Shown one piece after another: positions 51,044 to 60,635 of a stretch of DNA of 64,000 nucleotides (within the stretch, counting starts at the first letter, position 1; every line of letters begins with the position of its first letter). The DNA lies in assembly GCA_003577105.1 (NCBI GenBank), contig QEUQ01000002.1, positions 62,001-126,000 of the forward strand. Reading direction: 5' to 3'. The notes beneath the pieces are model-generated. The model saw only the letters and a list, made by a program, of their open reading frames with translations. It had not been told where the DNA came from and made no database searches. The stretch comes from Acidobacteriota bacterium (GTDB lineage Bacteria; Actinomycetota; Acidimicrobiia; ATN3). The position numbers and the translations under genes are program-made.

Positions 51044-51431
51044 CTTCTGCTTTCGATGAGCTCTTGGGATTTCGCTTCATCCTAGCTGCCGCACCGCCCG
51101 TTCCTTTACTCTCCAGCTCCGCCAGGACCTTCTCGACGTCGGCCTGTTCGCTCGCGCTGGCACCTGATGCCGCGGGCTGTCGCGGTGCGGCATCGGTGGA
51201 GTCGCCCTTCGCCGCCGCGGCCTTGGCTTTGGTTTTGGTCTCGCCGGCGCCGGTCTTTCCTGCCGCGATCTGGCTGACCGCCACCGCCTTGGTGCGGGTC
51301 TCGCCTTCGATCGTCTCGTTTGCCTCACGGCTCGCCCTGACAAAGGATCGAATCGCTAGCCCACCGTAGTACGCGATCGGCACAATCATCACAACCAGGA
51401 AGGCCACTGCAATCCAAACCATCAAAGACAT
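50976..51431 (-). CDS. single-span membrane protein upstream of tat genes
   Basis: 151 residues. The membrane helix MSLMVWIAVAFLVVMIVPIA is followed by a low-complexity Ala/Lys/Ser/Gly tail. The last ~22 codons overlap the start of the TatA/B gene by 68 bp, which is more than usual, so the real end might differ if there is a sequence error, or the tail may simply be tolerant. No family is recognised. Confidence 0.5.
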   Translation of the reverse strand: MSLMVWIAVAFLVVMIVPIAYYGGLAIRSFVRASREANETIEGETRTKAVAVSQIAAGKTGAGETKTKAKAAAAKGDSTDAAPRQPAASGASASEQADVEKVLAELESKGTGGAAARMKRNPKSSSKAEDVQHRPAGTAGNSGDSPTSGGA

Positions 51432-51586
51432 AGTGACTCCCGCACTACGCGTTACTGAGAACTACTCAATGATCGCACGCCTGGCGGCCGCGATCACTTA
51501 CATCAAAACAAACGTTCCCGGTACAGCGGAAGCGGGAGCGTGCCTCCCGTGACTAGGCTGGGCACTATTGTGAGATAGAGGAATAC

Positions 51587-51610
51587 CGCCGCCGAATTTC
51601 GACGGCGGCG
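51587..51610 (+). promoter_or_regulatory. hairpin in the histidine-kinase leader
   Basis: CGCCGCCG (51587-51594) and CGGCGGCG (51603-51610) pair around an 8-nt loop AATTTCGA, 43 bp before the kinase ATG. No T-run follows, so it is more likely an mRNA or operator element than a terminator. The rest of 51432-51652 contains no gene that I can support. Confidence 0.4.
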
Positions 51611-51652
51611 ACATGCTCAAGAATCATCCCTCATCAGGACGATAGACGCTCA

Positions 51653-53683
51653 ATGAAGACTCCAGCTCAGGACACACCTCTAGCCCCGGATCTCCGCGCA
51701 AGCGGGCAATACGAAAGGATCATTCGGTCTTCGCGCGCTTTGGCGTCGGGCTCGGATCCGTCAACGCTCGTGCAAAGCGTACTCACCGACCTATTTGAGC
51801 TTGTCGGTGCAGATATCGCTCAGCTCTGGATTGCCGACGCGGCTGAAGGAGTAATCAAGCCTGTAGCTCAGCAGAGCAAAGCCGGGTTCACTGAGAATGA
51901 TGCCGGTAACCTTCCCGGAAGAATTCTCGCGACGGGTCAATCGGTCTTGGCGAATTCGCCGGACCTCCTTAGCCCATTCTTTCCTCAAGGACGAATCCCC
52001 TACCAGAGCGGGATCGGCGTCCCGATTCAGGATGGGCGAAACGTAATTGGCGCCCTGGTCACTTTTGCCCAAAACCCCCTTGGACCTAGCGAATTCCAGC
52101 TCGCCACGCTCTTCGGCGATCAGCTGAGCATCATCATGCGATTCGAAACGATCTCACTCGAGCTCGAGCGCCGCGAGCGTGAAATCGCCCTTTTTGCAGA
52201 GACTTCCCGCGAGCTCTCCGGGGAACTCAAGATCAGCGCCCTCATGGACCGCATTCTCGACGTTGCAGGAACCCTTTTCAACGCAAGGGGTGGTTTCATA
52301 TCGCTCTTCGAAGTTGACACCGGCACCCTTCAGCTGGGCATGTTCCGCAGCATCAACCGAGAGATAGTCAAGGACGTGATGGAGCGCGATGCGTTTCGAT
52401 CCGTACTCAAGGAAGTAGCGCCGAGGGTAGTAGCCGATACATCGAGCGACATTGTCTTTGAGCCGCTGACCCAGACCGGCCTGATTCCCATTGTCGTTCC
52501 CCTGCGAGCGGACGGAGTGAATGCCGGTCTGCTCGTGTCACTGGTTGACCGCTCGGACATGCCGATTGCGGCAGATCTGCCGCTGATCACGAGTTTTGCC
52601 CATCAAGCGGGTCTTGCGGTGGGAAATGCCCTCCTGTACCAGGAGATCGAGGACCAGCGCACAGAGCTCTCCTCGATCATTCACTCAATTCGAAATCCAA
52701 TCATGGTGATCGACGAGGATGACAAGTTCATTGCGATCAACGGTACGGCTCAGGAGTTGTTCAGCCTCTCCGGTACCTTCGATTTCGGCACTCCGGTCCG
52801 TGGGCGCCTCCGCCCAAAGGAGCTCGAAGATCTTCTCCTCGAAGGAAAAGGGGTCGTTGATGTGACCGTCACCCGCCCCGATCCTCGCCACTTCAGGGCC
52901 AAGGCCGTGGTGCTAAGAGGCGAGAGTGGCGAAGTCCGGGGCAAGGTTCTCGTGATGGATGACATCACTGAGCAGCGGGAACTCGAGCAGCTAAAAGCTG
53001 ACTTCGTAGCAGTCATCGGTCATGAGCTCCGCACACCGCTCACTCTCATAAAGGGATTCACCAGAACCCTGATGCGAAAGGACGCCAAGATCCCGGAAGC
53101 ACGAAAGGAAGAAGCGCTCGAGACCATAGATGTTCAGACCCACAGGCTCGAACGCTTGATCGAGGATCTTCTCTTTGTCTCTTCGATCGAACAGCAGAGG
53201 CCCCCTCTCTATCTCGAGCAGTTCGATCTTGCCGAGGCTCTACGTGACGCTGTTGACAAACTGCGCTCAACGGCGCCAGACCGCGGAATCGTCTTGGACT
53301 GCGCATATGGGCGGCTAGGCGTGTGCCTGGACCGCTCCAAGATTGAGCAAATTCTCGGGCACCTTGTCGACAACGCCCTTAAGTATTCGGAAGATCAGGT
53401 AGAGATTCGCCTGATTGTCAAAGATGACGAAGTGCACATATCGGTCACAGACCACGGTGTCGGGATCTACTCGGGAGACATTCCTCGGCTGTTTCAGAAG
53501 TTCGGGCAGATCGACTCCACGAGCACTCGCTCCCACGGAGGTACTGGACTCGGTCTCTATATTTGCAAGCGCCTTGTAGAGGTGCACCAGGGTCACATCT
53601 GGTGCGAGAGCCAGCTAGGGCGTGGCTCAACGTTCACTTTCTCGCTCCCCATGAATCTCTCGGACGAGCAAGGCGTTCAATAG
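51653..53683 (+). CDS. soluble sensor histidine kinase with two GAF domains and a PAS domain
   Basis: 676 residues without membrane helices. GAF domains at ~25-175 and ~185-345, PAS at ~350-445 (IMVIDEDDKFIAINGTAQEL), then HisKA with the phospho-acceptor H457 in VIGHELRTPLTLIKGF and a HATPase with N box HLVDNALKYS, G1 DHGVGIYSGDI and G2 HGGTGLGLYICKRL. It should autophosphorylate in response to an intracellular or bound signal. No response regulator is nearby, so it is an orphan kinase. It is alone on the plus strand in a long minus-strand region. Confidence 0.9.
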   Translation: MKTPAQDTPLAPDLRASGQYERIIRSSRALASGSDPSTLVQSVLTDLFELVGADIAQLWIADAAEGVIKPVAQQSKAGFTENDAGNLPGRILATGQSVLANSPDLLSPFFPQGRIPYQSGIGVPIQDGRNVIGALVTFAQNPLGPSEFQLATLFGDQLSIIMRFETISLELERREREIALFAETSRELSGELKISALMDRILDVAGTLFNARGGFISLFEVDTGTLQLGMFRSINREIVKDVMERDAFRSVLKEVAPRVVADTSSDIVFEPLTQTGLIPIVVPLRADGVNAGLLVSLVDRSDMPIAADLPLITSFAHQAGLAVGNALLYQEIEDQRTELSSIIHSIRNPIMVIDEDDKFIAINGTAQELFSLSGTFDFGTPVRGRLRPKELEDLLLEGKGVVDVTVTRPDPRHFRAKAVVLRGESGEVRGKVLVMDDITEQRELEQLKADFVAVIGHELRTPLTLIKGFTRTLMRKDAKIPEARKEEALETIDVQTHRLERLIEDLLFVSSIEQQRPPLYLEQFDLAEALRDAVDKLRSTAPDRGIVLDCAYGRLGVCLDRSKIEQILGHLVDNALKYSEDQVEIRLIVKDDEVHISVTDHGVGIYSGDIPRLFQKFGQIDSTSTRSHGGTGLGLYICKRLVEVHQGHIWCESQLGRGSTFTFSLPMNLSDEQGVQ

Positions 53684-53711
53684 CGCGGCACTCTCGACGG
53701 CTCGTGAGGCG

Positions 53712-55166
53712 CTATCGCGAATTACCCGTCGAAAAGACAGGATTGGTCACCGCCACGAGCCGGCGACTAGCGTCGGCTTCACCGGCGTCGCCGAGTGCCC
53801 ACAGCTCGGCCCTTAGCCATTTCGTTTCATCGCCAATCGGCCGGATCTCAAGAACTTCCTCGCCATCGTGTGCAAGCCACTCCTTCTCCGTCGCCGACCA
53901 CCTGAGACAGAGGCTCAAGTCTCGAACCTCGCCAATGAGCCTGACCCGCAGCGGCTGATCAAACTCTACCGCCGCTCCACATCCAGGTGCCCAGCGCCCC
54001 GAGGGGTCCTGGACTTCGAGAGTCAGGAGCGCCGATGAAGGAGCTTCCGAAATCATGCAGCTGCCCCGTCTCACGCCCGCAAGAATTCCTTCAACCCCCG
54101 GACCGTCTGGGAGAACCCAGGTCGTCGGAGTGCCCATCGTGTGCCCCGGTCGGGCGTAAAGATCGTGGATATCCGAACCGCCGATTGCCGTCAGCCGATG
54201 CCCCTCATCCAGCAGGCGGCTCCAAAGCCCAATCGACTCCCAGTTCATCCAGAACCACGGAGCCTGCCACGCCTCTATTGCCGTTGCCCCCTTGGGAATG
54301 CCGTACTCCCAAGGGGGGCCAACCCGTTTCGGGTGGTTAATCGAGACTAGGGCCATCTTGCTCGACGCTCCGGAGATGATCTCCCCAACCCCGACGTCAG
54401 AATCTGTCCTGAAGTCCACGACTCGAGCCGGCTCGAAGACATTGAAGTGCCCTCGATACGTCGTGACCTCTTCCGCGCGAATCAACTTGACGTGAGTCAG
54501 ATCGCTGAGGGCTTCGACCTCACGCCACTGGCTAGATGTGTTGTGATCCGATATCGCGAGGAAATCGAGCTTCAGCGCCTCTGCGACAGCTACGGCAGTT
54601 GCCACCGACATTGGGTGCTCTGAGTCATTCGAATGATCGGTATGGCAGTGGAAGTCTCCCCTCAGCCAGCCCCTATCTTCGAGGGGATTGGCGCTTGCGA
54701 GCTCCAGCACTCCGGGGATTTCGTGGGCTTCCCTACGCGCGTCGTCGAGCTCAACGCCAAGATCTCGCTTACCGCCACCGCACTTGACTGAGCGGCGAGT
54801 CACTCTGACCTTGACCACGATCTCGCATTCGCCTTCAACGACGTAAAGACCCAGGATGATTTGCCATCGGCCTGGCACTACAGCACCCGGGAGATACCCA
54901 TGCGTGGCGACGTGACGAGATATGCAGAATTCCGATCGGGCGCTCCCGCTCCAACCCCTGAAGGCTTCTATCGTCGGAATCCCACCGTCGCATGGCTCAA
55001 AGGCGCCGATGTCAATCCTCGCGTTGCCATTCACCTCGTAGGAGACATGGAGTTCCGCTGCAAAGGCAGGCACGTCGACTGGGAGATAAATGTACCGCTG
55101 GCGCGCGGCCAGCTCATGTGTGACCGTAACCCGGTGCTCCTCCTCGAGAAGCACCCCTTTGCTCAC
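53712..55166 (-). CDS. PHP-domain metallohydrolase (CehA/McbA-like)
   Basis: 484 residues. A beta-rich N-terminal half (~1-150) precedes the PHP domain: GDFHCHTDHSNDSEHP (metal-binding His/Asp), LDFLAISDHNTSSQWREV, IRAEEVTTYRGHFNVF, VSINHPKR and GGSDIHDLYARPGH. All metal-ligand motifs are present, so it is a probable trinuclear-metal phosphoesterase or hydrolase. The C-terminal ~80 residues are a beta-sandwich. GTG 55166 overlaps the pafC stop by four bases (GTGA), so translation is coupled to that DNA-damage regulator. The substrate is unknown. Confidence 0.82.
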   Translation of the reverse strand: MSKGVLLEEEHRVTVTHELAARQRYIYLPVDVPAFAAELHVSYEVNGNARIDIGAFEPCDGGIPTIEAFRGWSGSARSEFCISRHVATHGYLPGAVVPGRWQIILGLYVVEGECEIVVKVRVTRRSVKCGGGKRDLGVELDDARREAHEIPGVLELASANPLEDRGWLRGDFHCHTDHSNDSEHPMSVATAVAVAEALKLDFLAISDHNTSSQWREVEALSDLTHVKLIRAEEVTTYRGHFNVFEPARVVDFRTDSDVGVGEIISGASSKMALVSINHPKRVGPPWEYGIPKGATAIEAWQAPWFWMNWESIGLWSRLLDEGHRLTAIGGSDIHDLYARPGHTMGTPTTWVLPDGPGVEGILAGVRRGSCMISEAPSSALLTLEVQDPSGRWAPGCGAAVEFDQPLRVRLIGEVRDLSLCLRWSATEKEWLAHDGEEVLEIRPIGDETKWLRAELWALGDAGEADASRRLVAVTNPVFSTGNSR

Positions 55167-56128
55167 CTGGATCCGGCTCCCGCTGATTCACAGTAAACAG
55201 CGAGGATGCGTTCGGCTTCCGCCTTGACGGCTTCCTTGAGGAAGTCCGGGCCGACCAACTCCGCACCTTTTCCCATGCGAATCAGAAGCTGCGTAATCCA
55301 AGGAACACCGGCCGCCCTCAACTCCACCGTGGCCCACCCATCATCTTCTGGCTTCACCGACACCAACTGGAAGTTGTCGCCAAACCAAGCCATGGGCCCC
55401 GGAGCCAGGCGCAATGTGACCGTGAACGCCTCATCGCCTGGGCCCGGCTCAGGTCGGACCGCGTCCGAGTAGGCACTCCTGTCGAAAGACTCCTCGCTCA
55501 CTTGAAAGCTGCGGATCCCATCTAATCGGAAAACTCGGTAGTCGCGAGCCTCATGGCACCACGCGTACAGATACCATCGGCCGTCGTGAGCAAAGAGCTC
55601 GAGCGGATCAACCACCCTCACCGACTCGCGCTGGGACGCCACACCGAAGTACTCGATTTCGATCGATCGGAAGCCCGATATCGCAGTCGCCAAGTCATTG
55701 CGCAGGCGCTGGGGATCTGCGTTCAGGGCAACGTCGACCGCACCTCGCGCCGATGACTCATCGAGGACCGCTTCAACCTTCTCAAGGGCGCTCTTGAGGG
55801 CCGCCAGAGAGTCAACCCCTGGCATATCGAGCGCGCCCCGCCCGGCCGCCAGGACTCTCAGCGCCTCTCCACGAGTCAGACGCAGTGGCCTTTCGAAGTA
55901 GTCAACCGGGCTAATTACGACCTCATCGCCATCGATGTCGGCCCACATCAACTGGTCTGGCATGTAAGGGGCAACACCGCAGACCATGATCAGGTTGATA
56001 TCTCTGACCAACTGTTGACGCGTCACGTCGAAGCGCTTGCACACCTCATCGACTTTCACACCCGGATGTTCGACCACCCATGGAACCATCACAAGTAGCC
56101 GGCTCAACCGGTCTTGGCTAGTACTCAC
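55163..56128 (-). CDS. pafC: WYL-domain regulator PafC
   Basis: 321 residues. An N-terminal winged HTH (LSRLLVMVPWVVEHPGVKVDEV, then RFDVTRQQLVRDI) is followed by a WYL domain (WYLYAWCHEARDYRVFRLDGI, ~205-230) and a WCX C-terminal part. In mycobacteria PafB and PafC act together as PafBC, the activator of the RecA-independent DNA-damage response, with WYL sensing a ligand thought to be ssDNA. Four-base overlaps with pafB upstream and the PHP gene downstream show one operon. Confidence 0.88.
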   Translation of the reverse strand: MSTSQDRLSRLLVMVPWVVEHPGVKVDEVCKRFDVTRQQLVRDINLIMVCGVAPYMPDQLMWADIDGDEVVISPVDYFERPLRLTRGEALRVLAAGRGALDMPGVDSLAALKSALEKVEAVLDESSARGAVDVALNADPQRLRNDLATAISGFRSIEIEYFGVASQRESVRVVDPLELFAHDGRWYLYAWCHEARDYRVFRLDGIRSFQVSEESFDRSAYSDAVRPEPGPGDEAFTVTLRLAPGPMAWFGDNFQLVSVKPEDDGWATVELRAAGVPWITQLLIRMGKGAELVGPDFLKEAVKAEAERILAVYCESAGAGSR

Positions 56129-57078
56129 TTCACAAGCGCCTTTAGGTGCTCCACCAATCCCGATCTGAGTGACTCAGGCTCGATGACTTCGGCATCAACA
56201 CCGAAGCTCAAAATCGACTCGATCAGATTCGCCGGCTCAGCGACGGTGAGCGTCATGAGGATGCCGTCACCATCGTCGGAGAACTCGCCTGCCGACCGAA
56301 AGACGTTCTTGGCGCGCCAGACAACGTCCGGGCTAAAGCGGACTTTCACTTCCACATCGCCCTCCCCAAAGGTCCATGGCCCTCCGGCGATCTGGGCGCG
56401 AATATCGGGGCGGGATTTGACTTCAAACGCACCGGCCGGTCCGGAACTGACTTCGCTCGTCACCCGGTCAACCCTGTAGATGCGGAGTGCATCTTTGTCG
56501 AGGTCGGTGCCTCCGATATACCAATGGCCGGCAACGTTAGCCAACGACAGCGGCCGCAGCTTTCTCACGGAATCCTCGCCGCCCGGGGTCCGGTAGCGGA
56601 ACGTGACCTCTCGTCGCTCGGTGATCGCCGCGAAGAATTCAAGCGTGATCTCGTCGACATCAACGCTTGCCCCTATTGCTGGGTCTTTGGCCTCCGCGAC
56701 AGCATCGAGCCCCAGCTTCATCGGGGAGAGGCCCAAGCCATCGGCACCCGCAAGTGCCCCTTCTACGTGAACCAGCTCAATGGCAAGCATCAACGCCGCC
56801 TGCTCATCAGGTGTGAGCTGCGGATCTCGCATCCAGTATTGGCCCTCGTCAATGAAGTACGCGTCGACTATGCCTGCGTCGGCCTCGATCTTGATGACCT
56901 CAAGCGGGATCTCGAGCTCACGCAGCGTTTCCTTGTCGCGCTCAAACATGCGTCTGAAGCTGTCGAGGCTCCCCTGCTCATACCCAGGGATCTTGTCCCT
57001 GATCTCCTCAGCCGTCCGAGGTTGCCTTGAGTCGAGCAAGTACGCCGTCAGGTTCATGAGGCGCTCAATGCGGGACAA
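56125..57078 (-). CDS. pafB: WYL-domain regulator PafB
   Basis: 317 residues. An HTH (MSRIERLMNLTAYLLDSRQP, then RTAEEIRDKIPGY) is followed by a WYL-type core GHWYIGGTDLDKDALRIYRVDRV and a C-terminal region like that of PafC. It is the partner of pafC, overlapping it by four bases, and 77 bp downstream of pafA. The order pafA-pafB-pafC matches the mycobacterial locus. Confidence 0.88.
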   Translation of the reverse strand: MSRIERLMNLTAYLLDSRQPRTAEEIRDKIPGYEQGSLDSFRRMFERDKETLRELEIPLEVIKIEADAGIVDAYFIDEGQYWMRDPQLTPDEQAALMLAIELVHVEGALAGADGLGLSPMKLGLDAVAEAKDPAIGASVDVDEITLEFFAAITERREVTFRYRTPGGEDSVRKLRPLSLANVAGHWYIGGTDLDKDALRIYRVDRVTSEVSSGPAGAFEVKSRPDIRAQIAGGPWTFGEGDVEVKVRFSPDVVWRAKNVFRSAGEFSDDGDGILMTLTVAEPANLIESILSFGVDAEVIEPESLRSGLVEHLKALVK

Positions 57079-57155
57079 GTCCAGACCCCCTAATCATCAC
57101 GCAGTATCTGCGCCGGCCACGCATTTCCCATTGCCTCCCTGCAACCTCTGGCTCG

Positions 57156-58583
57156 TCAAAGTGACTCGATCAACCGGTCGACCCGCTCATCGACTGACTT
57201 GAACGGGTCCTTGCACAAGACAGTTCGCTGGGCCTGATCGTTCAACTTAAGGTGCACCCAGTCAACAGTGAAGTCACGTTTCCGTTCCTTTGCCCGCTTT
57301 ATGAATTCGCCACGCAACTTCGCCCTTGTGGTCTGAGGCGCGTGGCGCACTGCATCGTCGATTTCCCCGTCCGTCACCACGCGATCAACCTTGTCTCGCC
57401 TCTCCAGCGCGTAATAGAGGCCTCGCCTATGGCTGACATCGTGGTAGGCAAGATCGAGCAAGGCGACTTTCGAGTCTGTGAGATCCAAGCCATGGCGCTG
57501 CCGATACGCCTCAATCAAGTGATACTTGGCGACCCAATCGCACTCTCGGTCGAGACTGAGTGGATCCTTTTTCAGGCCGATGAGGCAGTGCTCCCACATT
57601 TGCAGGGCTTGCTCCTCCAGCGGTGGCAGCGGGTTTGTGGAGGCAAACCGCAGAGCTCTCTCCAAGTACTCGCCCTGAATCTCAAGTGAGCTGGCCTCAC
57701 GCCCGTTGGCAAGGCGCACCTTCCTGGTGCACGTCATGTCATGGGAAATCTCGCGAATCGCGCGAATCGGATTCTCCAGGGTCATGTCGCGCATGACCAC
57801 ATCGCTCTCGAGCATCCGAAGAAGCACCGCTGTCGTGCCAACCTTGACGAAGGTCGCGTATTCACTCATGTTCGAATCGCCAACGATCACATGAAGGCGG
57901 CGATAGTGCTCAGCATCTGCATGAGGTTCGTCCCTCGTGTTGATGATGGGCCTGCTGCGAGTCGTCGCCGAGGAGACGCCTTCCCAAATGTGCTCTGCGC
58001 GTTGACTGATGCAATACATCGCCCCGCGGGCCGTCTGCAGCACTTTCCCGGCGCCCGCGAATACTTGGCGCGTCACAAGAAACGGAATAAGCGCGTCGGC
58101 ATACCTCTGGAATTCCCCTTTCCGGATCATCAGGTAGTTCTCGTGACAGCCGTAGCTGTTACCGGCAGAGTCAGTGTTGTTCTTGAAGATGAAAATCTGC
58201 CCCCGAATACCCTCCTCGGCCAGGCGATCTTCTGCAGTGCTCTGGAGATGCTCGAGAATTCGCTCTCCTGCCTTGTCGTGACAGACGAGGTCATAAATCG
58301 AATCACACTCAGGGGTTGCATATTCGGGATGTGATCCGACATCGAGATAGAGCCTGGAGCCGTTCTCGAGGAAGACGTTTGAACTGCGCCCCCAAGAGAC
58401 AACGCGGCGAAACAGATAGCGGGCAACTTCATCGGGACTTAGACGCCGCTGGCCGCGGAGCGTGCACGTGACCCCGTACTCGTTCTCCAGGCCAAAGATC
58501 CGCCTGCTCAAGCTCTTGTGCTCAACGGGTTTGGCCGTGCTACTCAAAGCGCCTGGGACGCCACCCCAGATCAAAGGTTCCAT
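57156..58583 (-). CDS. pafA: Pup-protein ligase PafA
   Basis: 475 residues. It links the C-terminal Glu of Pup to substrate lysines using ATP. It has [38 protein letters not shown] with the catalytic Asp region, [31 protein letters not shown] and [20 protein letters not shown], the glutamine-synthetase-like fold motifs shared with Dop. The N-terminal ~25 residues before RRIFG are an extension compared with known PafA, so a later start (such as TTG 58511) is possible. It lacks the Dop loop. Confidence 0.95.
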   Translation of the reverse strand: MEPLIWGGVPGALSSTAKPVEHKSLSRRIFGLENEYGVTCTLRGQRRLSPDEVARYLFRRVVSWGRSSNVFLENGSRLYLDVGSHPEYATPECDSIYDLVCHDKAGERILEHLQSTAEDRLAEEGIRGQIFIFKNNTDSAGNSYGCHENYLMIRKGEFQRYADALIPFLVTRQVFAGAGKVLQTARGAMYCISQRAEHIWEGVSSATTRSRPIINTRDEPHADAEHYRRLHVIVGDSNMSEYATFVKVGTTAVLLRMLESDVVMRDMTLENPIRAIREISHDMTCTRKVRLANGREASSLEIQGEYLERALRFASTNPLPPLEEQALQMWEHCLIGLKKDPLSLDRECDWVAKYHLIEAYRQRHGLDLTDSKVALLDLAYHDVSHRRGLYYALERRDKVDRVVTDGEIDDAVRHAPQTTRAKLRGEFIKRAKERKRDFTVDWVHLKLNDQAQRTVLCKDPFKSVDERVDRLIESL

Positions 58584-58670
58584 TTGCCCATTATCCCCCC
58601 GATCAGCAATCTCCTACGCAATATGGCTGGCCGGAACGGGCAAGGTCCCGCGCCTCTCTGTTGGGATGAG

Positions 58671-59351
58671 CTAGAAGAGCCCCGCAACCTCATCGGCCCG
58701 GAATCGGCGAAACTTCCTGCGTTCGAGGTCGCGTTCGAGGACTCCGACCTCTAAGGAGGACGCCGTCAGTGCCCGCTCTGAATCCGCCGCCTCTAGGGCT
58801 CGCCGGGCCAGGCTGAAAGCCTCGGACATGCTCAGGCCTGTCTTGAACCTCCCCTCGAGATAGGACTCAACGACCTCAGCTTGCCCACCCATCACCGCGA
58901 AACCGACTTCGTCCTCGAGTGTGCCGTCGTAATAGACGTGGTACATCTCGTTTGACTCGGTGCTGTCGCCGACCTCGCAGAGAAGGAGCTCCACCTCGAA
59001 TGGCTTCAACTCCGTTGTGAAGATCGTGCCGAGCTGCTGCGCATAGACGTTCGCGAGGGCTCTTGCGTTGACGTCCTCACGTGAATTCGCGAACCCCGTC
59101 ATGTCTGCGAGGCGTACCCCGGCGACCCGAAGCGTTTCGAACTCGTTGTAACGCCCAACCGCTGCGAAGGCAATTCTGTCGTAGACCTCGCTGATCTTGT
59201 TGAGTGAACCACTCGGATTCTCCGCAACAATCAAGATCCCGTCGCCGTACTCGATGGCCACTAGGGACCTACCACGCGCAATGCCCTTGCGCGCAAAATC
59301 GGCCTTGTCCTTGGTGATCTGTTCAGGCGATACGTAGAACGGCAAGGTCAC
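58671..59351 (-). CDS. prcA: proteasome subunit alpha
   Basis: 226 residues forming the outer, gated rings of the 20S particle. FYVSPEQITKDKADFARKGIARG is the N-terminal gate and H0 region. The beta-sandwich strands SLVAIEYGDGILIVAEN and KISEVYDRIAFAAVGRYNEFE follow. It overlaps prcB by four bases. The length is slightly less than in mycobacteria (248), mainly at the C-terminus. Confidence 0.93.
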   Translation of the reverse strand: MTLPFYVSPEQITKDKADFARKGIARGRSLVAIEYGDGILIVAENPSGSLNKISEVYDRIAFAAVGRYNEFETLRVAGVRLADMTGFANSREDVNARALANVYAQQLGTIFTTELKPFEVELLLCEVGDSTESNEMYHVYYDGTLEDEVGFAVMGGQAEVVESYLEGRFKTGLSMSEAFSLARRALEAADSERALTASSLEVGVLERDLERRKFRRFRADEVAGLF

Positions 59352-60289
59352 TTCTCATCGCCGCCTTCGCCATCCGGGTGGGCGTCGCTCTTGCCCCTGC
59401 CCTTCTTCGAAGCGCCGGTCCCTTTCCCTGACGGCGCCTTAGACGGCTGGCGTTTCCGGCTCGAGGATCTCGGGCGGTGGCCGCCTCGCTCTGCGCCAAG
59501 TACTTCACCAAAACGTTCTGCCACTACGTTTTCGGGTATTGCGCGAAAGCCCCCTGAGTCGATCGAGGCCACCGTGGGGTAGATACCGCGCGCCAGATCG
59601 GGGCCGCCTGTTCCGGAATCCTCATCGGCGGCTTCGTACAGAGCGCCTGTCGCGACTCTCACTGCGTCTTCTTCGCTCAATCCTTCTTCGAAGTGCTGTT
59701 TGATATAGCTTCGAGCTATGCGACCGCCTGACCCTTCGGCGTGATAATCACTCTCCTCGTAACGCCCCCCGGTCACGTCGTACTTGAAGATCCTGCCGAC
59801 GCCGCGGCGCAAGTCGAAGCCCGCGAAAATGGGAACGACGACCAGACCTTGGACCGCGAGCGCGAAGTTGTTCCTAATCAGGGTGGCGAGGCGATTTGCC
59901 TTACCCTCCAACGAAAGTCGGTCGCCCTGGACCTTTTCGTAGTGCTCCAGCTCGGTTTGGAAGAGCCTGACCATTTCGAGCGCCGGCCCAGCCGCACCGG
60001 CGATCGCAACCCCCGAGAAATCGTCCGCAAGAAACACCTTCTCGATAGATCGATGGGCGATGAAGGATCCCTCCGTTGCACGCCGATCGCCTGCTATGAC
60101 GACACCAAGGTCATACCGCAACGAGAGGACGGTTGTTCCCTCGGCGATCTCGAGCCCGTGCGACTCACACTCATTGCCGACTAGATCTGGACGCTCCCGC
60201 CTCAGCATCTCGTAGAAACTCGCCGTGACGTCTACGTGAGCGGGAAACCCCGGTTCGGGCCTCGAACCTCGGCCCTGACGGCTGGCCAT
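59348..60289 (-). CDS. prcB: proteasome subunit beta
   Basis: 313 residues. A ~51-residue propeptide ends in AEG, and cleavage exposes the nucleophile T52 (TTVLSLRYDLG). DRRAT and the later YEAADEDSGTGGPDL give the remaining active-site surroundings. The C-terminal ~45 residues form a basic, low-complexity tail (RSSSRKRQPSKAPSGK...) that is longer than in mycobacterial PrcB and would lie on the ring surface. It starts six bases after pup. Confidence 0.95.
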   Translation of the reverse strand: MASRQGRGSRPEPGFPAHVDVTASFYEMLRRERPDLVGNECESHGLEIAEGTTVLSLRYDLGVVIAGDRRATEGSFIAHRSIEKVFLADDFSGVAIAGAAGPALEMVRLFQTELEHYEKVQGDRLSLEGKANRLATLIRNNFALAVQGLVVVPIFAGFDLRRGVGRIFKYDVTGGRYEESDYHAEGSGGRIARSYIKQHFEEGLSEEDAVRVATGALYEAADEDSGTGGPDLARGIYPTVASIDSGGFRAIPENVVAERFGEVLGAERGGHRPRSSSRKRQPSKAPSGKGTGASKKGRGKSDAHPDGEGGDEK

Positions 60290-60295
60290 GATCCC

Positions 60296-60490
60296 CTACT
60301 CGCCACCCTTTTGAATGTAGTTCCTCACGAACTCCTCAGCGTTCTCCTCGAGAACCTCATCAATCTCATCTAGGAGCTCGTCGATGTCTTCCTTCAGCTC
60401 GGAGCGCGCGTCTACAGAACGGTCCTCCGACTCAGAGGATGTTTCCTCTTGCTTTGAACTCTTCTTGCGCTTCTGAATTCCTTCGGACAT
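60296..60490 (-). CDS. pup: prokaryotic ubiquitin-like protein Pup
   Basis: 64 residues, disordered N-terminus and a helix-forming Mpa-binding middle (ELKEDIDELLDEIDEVLEEN). The C-terminus is KGGE. Because the last residue is already Glu, PafA could use it directly, and the deamidation that Dop performs on Pup ending in GGQ would not be needed. AGGAG lies seven bases before the ATG. It is the first gene of pup-prcB-prcA. The 145 bp upstream to dop hold its probable promoter, but no consensus is clear. Confidence 0.95.
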   Translation of the reverse strand: MSEGIQKRKKSSKQEETSSESEDRSVDARSELKEDIDELLDEIDEVLEENAEEFVRNYIQKGGE

Positions 60491-60635
60491 AGGAACACTC
60501 CTGCCGACACTCGCAACTCTCAGTATCCGATATCGGCGTCAGATTCGACGCACCTTCAGCGCGCCAGATTCACAATTCTCTCGCGAAACCGGGCATTTCC
60601 CAAACATAAAGACGCCAATGCCTCAATCTGAGCAG

